A stretch of DNA of 41,608 nt, taken from Phaeoceros laevis. Its lineage: Eukaryota; Anthocerotophyta; Anthocerotopsida; Notothyladales. Position 1 is the stretch's first letter, and every line of letters begins with the position of its first letter. Below, piece by piece: positions 32,800-41,608 of this stretch. The notes under the pieces are model-generated. The model was given only the letters and a program-made list of their open reading frames with translations, was not told the DNA's origin and made no database searches. The stretch is taken from positions 1 to 41,608 of the forward strand of contig JBNGIQ010008428.1 in assembly GCA_049999765.1 (NCBI GenBank), read 5' to 3'. The position numbers and the translations under genes are program-made.

Positions 32800-35700
32800 T
32801 CAGTTCAACGCTGTGAGTGGAACCCGCAAATCCCGTGTCACAGAGTTCTCGGCATGACCGAAGCTCTTCCCATCCCTGCCAGTGGCATTCTCAGGATCTA
32901 CCCGCCTTTCAAGCTGAGGGGGCAAGTTCCTCTCCCGAAACTCTTGAAGCAGTGTCTGAAGGCTGGGTGTACGCAAGTCATCGATCGCTGCCAAGGTGGG
33001 AATTGTAATCGACCTTTTCGAAGGTGTTGAACAGGATGGAATGTCGTCCTGCAAAGTTTGTGGACCTTGTTAGTCATAGCAGAAAGAGCACCGGAGGAAC
33101 ACATGCTGTGCTAGACGATATTGATCACCTTGTAAGAATCGACCAGGTGGTGGCTAGTTTGCTTCCGAATCTCTTCCAGGTTGCTGTCATGCTTGCATTG
33201 GAGATCGGCTACAGCAAGTGTCTGAGAGGCTATGAAAGTTTGCAACTTTGCCCCAGATTCATGTTCGCATTGAGAATTAGCTGCACCACAAGCAACAAAA
33301 ATCAGCAACCCAAGTCTGGCTTGATATGTCATTTCCCTACCCTATACTGCGTTGAAGGCACTTACAGTCAATAAATTCAGAAATAGAGCAGTGACTGCTG
33401 TCAACTTCCGCCTGAGTTGCAATATTGACTTCATCAAACTGATCAATCAGAAGTCGATTTGCGTGAAGACCCTCCCTGCATGAGTGCAACAAATTCTGGT
33501 GAGAACGGAAACAAAATCTGCCACGAAAGCAACAAGGACTTTCAATGTTAAAAATCAGCATAAAAAGAGCATGGCAAAAGTGCCATACTTGACAACCGCA
33601 GCAATTTGTGGAACATGGCTCTTCTCGAGATCGAGGAACAAGCATTGCAAAGATGTCCATTGCACCGCAGCAGTTGACGTATTGGTAATGCTGCCCACCA
33701 TTGTGCAGTTCTAGAGTTAGTTCACAATAAACCTCATGCTTAAAAACACATGGCAACCAACCACAGTACTAGTACAAAGTTCACAAATTAGTTGAGCACT
33801 CACGACTGCTGAAGGAGGTCTTCCATCCGGCAGTGTTTTGCAGCCAACAAAGAGGCCGCTTCAACTGCAGTAGCCTCAGCTGACTTGGTGTGGGAGTCCA
33901 TGCAACTCTGTGCCTCAGAAGCCACTTGTCGGATGCCCACCAACTCTTTGTTCAAACCCTTGGCGCCTTCCTTTGCGTCATCCCGCAATCGAGACACTCT
34001 TTCTCGGACCTAAAAGGATTACAGGTTAAAAATATCCAGTAGAAACCTCAGGAATCAGCATGTGATCGCATAGTGCAGTGCAAATTTCCTGACTTACCAA
34101 ATTTCCTTGCCGAGCCTTGGAGCTGACCAGCAGGTCTGTAATGTCATATACAAGCTGATCGTGCTCAACCCTAGCTCGCTCCTGCAACTCCAACAGGCCA
34201 TATTTCTTAAATCTGCACTCACCATGGTTCCTCCAGGTCTACTGAATCACTACCCTCGAAATGGAATGGAAATTGTCCAATATGCATCACCGAGACCCAC
34301 CTCGTAACTTTCTGCAAGCTCAGCCAGACTTTGATCGTGAGCTGTCTGGCTCTCATCAACATGTCGACATAAATCTGCGGCTTTACTCTCCAAGTTTTTG
34401 AAGGAATTTACAATCACTGCCGAAATCGACCTTGTTGCATCCATGCTCCTCTGAGCAGACTGCAAGCCAGTCCAGGTATTTTCAACAAAAAAGTATATGT
34501 ATACTGGCACCAAGAAACGAAAATCTGGTTGACAATTACCGTGAAACAGTAGAGAAGTTTTAGGTGGACCGACCTCACGTTGTTGTTCAGCAAAAGCAGC
34601 GACTTCCAGCTGCTGCTCTGCGAGTACGCCTTGCAGTCTCTTTAAAAGCAGCTCGGCCTGTGACAGGGCATCTACCAATACCTGCACAGATGCAATAACA
34701 AGATACATCAGGAGAGTTCATCGCTAGCCTTTTCCCATCCCAATACAGACCCAAGATGTAACGATGACATAGGTTAAGCACCAAGAGAGGTATACCGCTT
34801 CTAAGGCAGAAGCATTAGAGGAGACTAGCGAGTCGAGTCTTTGCAGAGCTGAAGAAGAAACAGTATCGTGTTGGTTGACCACGTTGTGGATGACTGCCAG
34901 TTGAGACGTGTATTTCATGTTCAAGTCTTGCAATTTCATCCTCAACTCTTCAGCTGCCTGTACGATTTAGGAATGTTAAGACATAGATCTCAATGCTCAA
35001 GCAAATACAAGGGGAGAAATAGTTTCCGCATACCTTATCCTTGTTAGCCAGTATCCCATCAACCTGCTCTTCCATGCTCTTGAATTGCTGCTGTTGCTCC
35101 GTTACAGAAGTTACTATAGTTGACCGCAGAACATCCAAGTGATCAGCCAGCGCGTTTTGAAAGTTTTGCAGGACCTGTCGGTTACCCAATTCAACTTTCT
35201 CCTTCCGTCCTGAAATGAAAGCAACAGTTTAGAAAGATTCATTGCAAATGACATCATCGAAAAGGGGACACTAAGTAGAAAGACGTACCAAGCTTTGCAA
35301 ATAGCCCGGACACATCCTCGGCTGTATTTTCCAGCTCATCACGAAGACGTACTGCCTGATCAAGAAGTGCTTTTTCTGCAGTCAATGCAATTGTTATGTC
35401 GACCTCAGAATATATAAGTCAGAGCTAGCTAAGCGTGCAATTGATCATACCTGATCTCTCCTGATTAATAATGACAAATTCACGTGCTTTTATAGAATAT
35501 TGCTGTTGCTTGATGTCATCTTTCGCCTCGAGAAGATTGTCCTGTGTCTGATCAAGTGTTCTCTGGAAGGGAAAGATGGGTCGACAGAACAATGTCAGCT
35601 CCATCACATTCAAATATAGACCATGATCTGCGAGGATTACATTTCCAGTCACCTGGGTTGCTTCCAGTTTCGAACTCAAATCCGCACAGACTCTTCGCTG

Positions 35701-38181
35701 ATTTTCAAGGAGGTCTTGTGTCTCGTCGAGTTGCTGCAAGACGAAGAAGAGGTAAGATAATGGAATGGAAGGCGTTGCCAACAGGCGAGCCTTGTGGGGT
35801 GAACTTACCTTCTCTCTTGAATCTAGGTCAAACTCGAGCTGTTCAATTCTTTCTCCCATGGCCTGAGCATTAACATGAGTATGAGCCTTGCGATGCTCGA
35901 AGGGATAAGCTGTAAAAGTGGTGAACGATCAAAGTCCACCACAGGAAGCTGCTAGGAATAAGAGGTGCTAAATACCTTCTTTTCGGCTTCATCCTGGAGG
36001 AAGCGTTCACGTGGCATATATATTCCATTCTTTTCTCGAGCAGCATAAACCTCTATACACAGCACCAGCCTTTAGTCTGCGCTACAGAAAATAGCAGTAA
36101 TCATATCCGAATGAAGGTAGACAGTGCACAGAAGGTCTAACCTGCTTTCAGTCTATCAATTTCACCATACAAATCCTTGATAAGTGCTGATTTCATCATC
36201 TTTTGATTGACCTGCATAAACACGTCCAAACTTCGTACTATTGGGACATGCCAGAAATACGGAAGGCGGCCAGAACAAATCAGTACGATCTTGTACCTCA
36301 GGCTTGTTCCTTATGTTCTTTGCGCGATGTGCATAGTCTAGCGTGCTGAGAGTCTCTTCCAAGCAGTGCACAGAAGGCGATACAGTTGCAATAATACAGG
36401 TTTTGGTCCTCCCTCCAAGAGAATCCCTTAGGAGTCTGGTGAGCTTACTATCCCTGTACAGGAAGGGCCAACTATGAGAACAGCGACAATACTTGAGCAG
36501 CTATCCAGATGTTTTGGGCAATAAGGATACCCCACCTGTAAGGAACGTGTCCTAAATGCTCAACAAGTGCTGTGATGACACGGCCCAGTGTTAGGAGGCT
36601 CTTGTTGATCTCTCCTGCTTCTCTTGCACGGCCCTGTGTCTCACGCTTATCAGATCCATATCACAAGCAGCGCAAGGATTGCTTGAAGACAAGCCAAGAA
36701 CAAGCAGCTAACGAACATCGGCGGCTTACCTCCCTTGCACCTGACCGTGAAATGTTCTCTGACCCAGCCAGGTCTACCAGATTCAATTTGCCACATTTGA
36801 TAAGCTCCTCACCCTCTGGAGTAGCCTCCTTGATGTGTATTGTGATAGTGAAGATGGAATGGGAACGACTGCATACATAAAAGTACGTGAGATCCTACAG
36901 ATGCCTGAAGTTTGTGGTTCGCAACCTACAAGCATAGCAATTGTGGTACCTAGATTGCTTGTTGAGCAAGGTCTCAGCAGTCCTTCGCTTTGCAGAGCCT
37001 CGATCCAGCAGATTATAAATCTCATTTGCACTTGTGACGATTTCCTCCTCTAAGCCCCGCACCAAAACACCTCCCTTCCCGTCCTCCATAAGGGCGAGAG
37101 GCTTCTTTTGCTTGTCATCCGCCACTACCTTTGACAACTCTTCAGGAGCAATCAAGTCCGTTATCTCCTCGTTGTAGAGCTCCAAAAAAGTGACTTTAAC
37201 ACTGTATTCGGCATTCTGGCTCTCTAGTGTGTCAAAAATTTGCTGGACTGATCTTGGAATTACACCAGCTTCAGCTGGCAGCTCGCCATTCTGGAAGTAA
37301 ATCGGGTGGGATAAGTTAGTAGAGAGCGAAGAAACTTAGGCTTGTCGTACCAACCTGCGCTTATTCACAGGAACATTAAGGTTGCTGACACTGAGATCAA
37401 GGGACAAGGAAGCGGTACGACACACTGTGGAGACCAAATCGAGAAGCAACCATGGGTTGACATACCCTAGCTTTCCTTCCACCACCTTCCATGGTGTAAG
37501 TTTTCCCAGTTCCTGTTTGGCCATATGCAAATATTGTACAATTAAACCCTTCCAGCACCTCGTTGACAATAGGCACCACAGCCTGATCAAAGAGGTCCTT
37601 TTGCTGCGAATTGGGCCCAAAAACCTGCCAGAGGCAAAGAGCGTAAGCAGGCAGGTTAGAACAAATTATTAGAGATGCTGTTAGCGAGGATTCCCTACAG
37701 TGTATCAGGACACACGCCACACTGGAGGGTAAAGCTTGGTTTTTCTTTCCATCATGATCTCTGGCCCCGCTGTGAGCTGGAGCAGAAGAGGTCGCACTCT
37801 CAGCTTTCGTCACGACTTGCTCGAGACGCGCAAGATGGACAGAACAAAGGGAGCTGGACTTCTATCACCGGAGCCTATGGATCACCAACCTTGTCGAACG
37901 TAAACGTCCTGTCAATTTGTTTGCTGGCGATGTTTTGGCACACGGTGACCTCTCTTCTTTGGTCATAGCAAGAAATGACCTGGGGTGCATTGGCCCGCAC
38001 TTCCTCCTCGCTAAACGGTCTGCATTGTGCCATTCCCATCCCAAATGTGAGGCAAGGAAACAAAAGAGCCCTTGCAAGGCCAGCTACACCCGAGCGCACT
38101 ACAAGCCTCCCACCTGCACCGCAGCAGAACCTGCACATTCACGCCCTTGTCCTTGTCTCTGGCTTCGAAGCGACTCGCCAT
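32800..38181 (-). CDS. Kinesin-5 (BimC/Eg5 family) mitotic motor
   Basis: Twenty-two exons: 38181-38114, 38019-37890, 37624-37466, 37290-36950, 36868-36730, 36633-36536, 36453-36297, 36211-36142, 36052-35976, 35862-35809, 35733-35653, 35562-35451, 35375-35289, 35209-35034, 34957-34796, 34681-34574, 34459-34301, 34181-34098, 34009-33804, 33475-33366, 33280-33129, 33048-32800. All phases fit and give 992 aa, the usual kinesin-5 length. The N-terminal motor has [15 protein letters not shown], the P-loop GQTGTGKT (101-108), switch I SSRSHS (about 232-237), switch II DLAGSE (265-270) and the neck region [15 protein letters not shown] long coiled coil follows ([28 protein letters not shown]). The tail has the BimC box [20 protein letters not shown] with the CDK-type Thr at about 918. 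Kinesin-5 homotetramers crosslink and slide antiparallel microtubules in the spindle and phragmoplast. A degenerate copy of this gene lies directly downstream. Confidence 0.97.
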
Positions 38182-38840
38182 GGAACCAGTGGGCGCAGGT
38201 AGCAGCTCCAGCTCGTTCCTCCCCTGGCCGGGCGCCTCCAACAACCTTGTCTGCAATCCTAGTCCCTCACCCGTAACACCTGCTAAACACCAGGTGGCCA
38301 CCGCAGTGTCGCAGATCTGGCTCTCCCTGACATCGCAAAACCTCGCGGGCCAGATCCACGCACGGGCGCAAGCGTTCCCCTCGAGCTCAAAGCACAAACG
38401 GCTGCAGGCACACCATTTTCCTGCCTCACTTCCAGATGATGAAGCAAATTGGGGGCACCTCCGACAATCGCTGCAACCTTGAGCCCAGATGCACACGGGG
38501 TTGAACAGGAGGTGTGGGGCGCGCAGTGAGCAAGGGGGGTCAGGTCCTGGGAGAGAGAGAGCTAGATCAAGAGAGCCTGAACAGTCCCTGGGAAGGGCAA
38601 GGCAGGCCCGGGCCCGGTCATTTCAAAACGTTCCCGCTCTCTCTCCTGCTTCGCCCTGCCCGTTGTGCAGGAATTTCCGTCTTTCCCCCCTCAATGCCTT
38701 TCTTTCCGTCCCTAGGACTGGGCTAGAGCACAAAAGAAAAGAAGCCTTTGCTCTGTCTTTACGAATTTCTCGTGGCCGTTGAGAGTGGCGTGGGCCCAGG
38801 AAGCCATTTCGTTCTCACTGTTCAGTCGAGTATCAAGGAC

Positions 38841-38850
38841 CCGTTCCGTT
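38841..38850 (-). promoter_or_regulatory. Possible paired MSA-core elements upstream of kinesin-5
   Basis: CCGTTCCGTT on the plus strand reads AACGGAACGG on the kinesin strand, two adjacent AACGG cores. AACGG is the core of the mitosis-specific activator (MSA) element bound by three-repeat MYB factors in plant G2/M genes, which include kinesins. The site is about 660 bp upstream of the ATG. The flanks fit the full consensus only partly, and a 5-bp core occurs by chance, so this is weak. Confidence 0.3.
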
Positions 38851-39604
38851 GCACAGCACAAACAGCACGTCGCCGGCGACATGGGGCCAAAGCAGACGGC
38901 AAACTAAACTGGACAGCATGACCCGCCACATGGCGCTGCTCACGGCAACTTCGCACGTTGCCTCGGCGCTGCGACAAATTTAGCCTGTTCACTTGCCCTA
39001 AAGACTTGTTATTAGCAGTAATTTAGTACCTACTATAAGGGCGACTAGACATAGTAGATTATTTCTAATTGAAATGTATCTATAACAAAAACATAACAAT
39101 CAGTTGTATATAAGTTCTACTATTCATATGATGATAAAGTGTCAAGTTCAACCTCGGCTGTGCGTGCAACCTTTCTTCGCAACCTTTCTTCACTGTAATC
39201 TAATTTTAAGAGTATCCAATATTAAAGAAATATTCAGTTTCTAAAAATACATGGTTCATATATTGCAGATTGCTGTATTCGAAAAGAGTAGTTAGCATAG
39301 CTCGAGTAAGTGGTTAGAGGGATGTGGCTCATTTGCCACATTAACCAGAATAATTTTAATTGAGATAGCTTTTCATATGCTAGAAATAACGTAAAGTATT
39401 GTGAAGTTTGATTTAAAAAATTATATATATGAATTTTTAAATTCACCTAAATATATAAATCAAATTATTCATTACTCTATTTCAAGAGCAAAAAGATGGA
39501 ATTGTACAAAGGACCAATTTTTAGCCCATAAGACTCCAATATGTACATATGTCCGTATAATCTAGTAAAGCAAGCATGAATAGCATTAGTAAAGATCAAG
39601 GCAC

Positions 39605-39870
39605 TCAAATCGGCTTGCTCATAAGTTTTTGAGAGATAAGAAATACACCTGTTTTGACAACGATCATTGTAGATTTTGAAAACTGCGGACCTGATGCAAT
39701 TACAGGATACGATTTGCAAGTACCATCATATGAGTATGTAAAAACCAAACATCTAAATTCCATACATACTGCGTTACAGCTATTTATGTCAGACACAATC
39801 TTCGTATAATCAGGTTCTACTTCTCCTTCAATAGTTTTGAACAAATATACTTTACATATACCTGCAAATT
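39605..39870 (-). pseudogene. Possible PAN/apple-type exon remnant
   Basis: A minus-strand frame opens behind a plausible acceptor (TTTGCAG at about 39862-39868) and runs to a stop at 39605. It is Cys-rich in a pattern like PAN/apple modules of plant receptor-like or secreted proteins: SDINSCNAVCMEFRCLVFTY followed by DGTCKSYP and a final beta-like IVVKTG. It sits alone in AT-rich DNA with no kinase or lectin exon that I can recognise nearby, so it may be a decayed gene fragment or a chance frame. The family call is tentative. Confidence 0.3.
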
Positions 39871-40995
39871 AACACACATTATATATATTTAGGTTCTTCT
39901 TTTCTCAAGCTTAGGATATCTAGAGTAAAGAGCTTTCAAAAAATACATGTACGCTTCTATGCCACGAAATTATGTAACTTCTATGCCAACTTGAAGAGAT
40001 TATGTAAGATCGATGAACACCTGTTGCATATCCAATGCAAACTATATGTAACAAAATGAAAAGTATCACTTCCTTCTGTTTAGTGTACCACAAGTTTGCC
40101 ATACTTGTTCACAAAAGATATTACTAACCTATGCTGTATATGATTTCTAGCGATGTATTCCTTATCCCAATGTACATTTTTATGAAGAGGATCCAAACTA
40201 GAGTTATTATTCCAAGATATACACAAATCGACATAAATTTACTTGAATCTAGTGCAAGTGAAGACAAGTCTTTACTTGCACGTGATCCAGTGTACACAAC
40301 CTACATTCATAGTTTACCATTTTCATAAAGTAGGCGGTTTAGAGAAAACGAGTAGGAGGTACGGATAGACGGAGTAGGTGGTAATGATCACGGTAAAGAG
40401 TCTACATGGATAATGTGTATTCCTCTGAATTTGTGGAGTGCTTGCACGGAATTCGATTTGGGATTTTGAGATTATTATGTTTTGGAATTTGTTGAGATTC
40501 GCACAAACCAAAGGCGCTCCAACAAAATGTACCCTCCCGACTACATCTGACTGCATTCAGATTCCATGGAATTTCATTCATGAAAAGTTAATGAACAATG
40601 GAAGTGAATTAGGCGCTTTTTATAAAAAACAATTGTGTCAATATGTAGGCTCCTCTAGCCACCTAACTACTCTATGTCATCTTCAGTTATGCATGTATCA
40701 TCCGCATAGCAAATGACTGGTGGTTGACGTAGCGACGCTCATCCATGGCAACCTCTTGCAAACAGACTTCATCACCATCTGCCCAGTTTCTTACAAGAAT
40801 TCATAATACTCTCCCAAACACATCCATTCCTCCTTTCGAACAAAAGTAGGAATGACGAACCCTCTCAGGGCAGCCGTGTCATCCTAAGGCTAAGAGACCT
40901 ATACAAGCAGCTTACGCTCCTCCAACAGCCCCAAAAAACTAGGCCCAATTCCATGAAGCTACTCCACGTGATCTTCATACTTAGTCTATCGAAGC

Positions 40996-41072
40996 GCCAA
41001 TTCGTGGGAGTGCAGTAGTCCATTGTGAAGATGAGCCAATTCGTGGAGTGCAGCGGTCGATAGTGAAGATGA
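40996..41072. repeat. 39-bp imperfect tandem duplication
   Basis: Copies at 40996-41034 and 41035-41072 start GCCAATTCGTGG and end TAGTGAAGATGA or TTGTGAAGATGA. They differ by one indel and a few substitutions. Intergenic. Confidence 0.9.
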
Positions 41073-41388
41073 ACGTAGTGCTAGGTAATTATAGAGACCA
41101 TACCACAGACCTTGCAGCTCCCATTGCAGCTGCTAGAATCTAAAGTAATCAGTGTAATTATATCCATTCATTCATTTTGATTTACTTATTCAATATTTTA
41201 AAGATATTTTTATTATCACCATGAAATTCTAAAGTTGCATTCGTGAGAAACGCGCTGTTTGTTTTTACGTGTAACCATTTTTTTTTTCCCAAACGTAAAA
41301 AAGGGGGAGTAGGTTCCTTTTAATTGTTTTATATAGCACTGCTACTCATGCGGTAGTAGTATGTAGGCGGGGTAGCGTAGGCGGGGTA

Positions 41389-41608
41389 GTTGGCTAGGTT
41401 GTTGCTGTAGTAATGAGTAGATCTTGGGTTCCATAATTCTACGTTCCATAATTCTACGCATGTAGGGCAGCGTGAGTTGGCTAGGTTGTTGCTGTAGTAA
41501 TGAGTAGATCTTGGGTTCCATAATTCTACGTTCCATAATTCTACGCATGTAGGGCAGCGTGAGTTGGCTAGGTTGTTGCTGTAGTAATGAGTAGATCTTG
41601 GGTTCCAT
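41389..41608. repeat. 87-bp minisatellite, at least 2.5 copies, cut by window end
   Basis: Units start at 41389, 41476 and 41563 with GTTGGCTAGGTTGTTGCTGT. The unit is 87 bp and appears identical between copies. Each full unit contains an internal 15-bp duplication (TTCCATAATTCTACG twice). Because 87 is a multiple of three, one minus-strand frame stays open through all copies; I see no other evidence that it is coding. The array continues beyond the window. Confidence 0.95.

Larger units (their letters stand above)
38182..41388. other. Kinesin-5 upstream region and AT-rich gene-poor spacer
   Basis: 38182-38950 is GC-rich and probably holds the leader and promoter of the kinesin. From about 39000 the sequence is AT-rich (long stretches of A/T near 39100-39450 and 41160-41300). 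It contains one possible exon remnant (39605-39870, minus) and a 39-bp duplication (40996-41072). No intact gene is recognised. Confidence 0.6.

Noticed and set aside
1-41608. Search by eye for tRNA, rRNA, CRISPR, bacterial operons and transposase or reverse-transcriptase genes
   Set aside because: No cloverleaf with A/B boxes, no spaced palindromic repeats and no transposon protein motifs were seen; the window is ordinary plant nuclear DNA in this respect.

Overview
This is a eukaryotic nuclear window from a land plant. Its genes have many short GT-AG introns, and the protein families are plant ones: PLS-class PPR proteins with E/DYW tails, a plant-type kinesin-5, a GBF-interacting-protein-1-like protein, an RHF-type RING-H2 protein and an APH-1 subunit. 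Intron-poor PPR genes, a PDF motif fused to PPR repeats and repeated 'AEKE' insertions between PPR modules resemble what I remember of fern PPR proteins. A fern, or another seedless vascular plant, is therefore an inference and not proven here.

Layout from left to right. 1-3.8 kb: no recognisable gene, several short tandem duplications and a degenerate tandem array. 3819-6164 (-): RHF1A/RHF2A-like RING-H2 E3 ligase, seven exons. 7505-10546 (-) and 11344-14005 (+): two PPR genes placed head to head, one E/E+ type and one DYW type. 14.0-16.8 kb: repeat-bearing spacer, then a TATA-containing promoter and spliced 5' leader. 16804-about 19530 (+): G3BP-like NTF2-RRM-RGG protein, interrupted by a 400-N assembly gap. 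20018-20785 (+): intronless APH-1. 21527-23002 (-): intronless CANIN-domain/ASAP1 (Nse6-like) candidate. 24092-28647 (-): GIP1-like protein, ten exons. 29.3-29.9 kb: three diverged copies of a repeat. 30.56-32.42 kb (-): broken, intron-retaining tandem copy of the kinesin gene. 32800-38181 (-): complete kinesin-5, 22 exons, 992 aa. 38.2-41.6 kb: AT-rich, gene-poor, ending in an 87-bp tandem repeat cut by the window edge.

The genes do not form a pathway, as expected in a plant nuclear genome. The two PPR proteins would act on organelle RNA. The kinesin and the Nse6-like candidate act in mitosis and genome maintenance. The RING protein acts in regulated proteolysis, APH-1 in membrane proteolysis, and G3BP-like in cytoplasmic RNA granules. 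I assembled the exon models by hand by joining GT-AG sites so that reading frame and family similarity are both kept; every joined exon series is an exact multiple of three. I found no tRNA, rRNA, CRISPR array or intact transposon gene.
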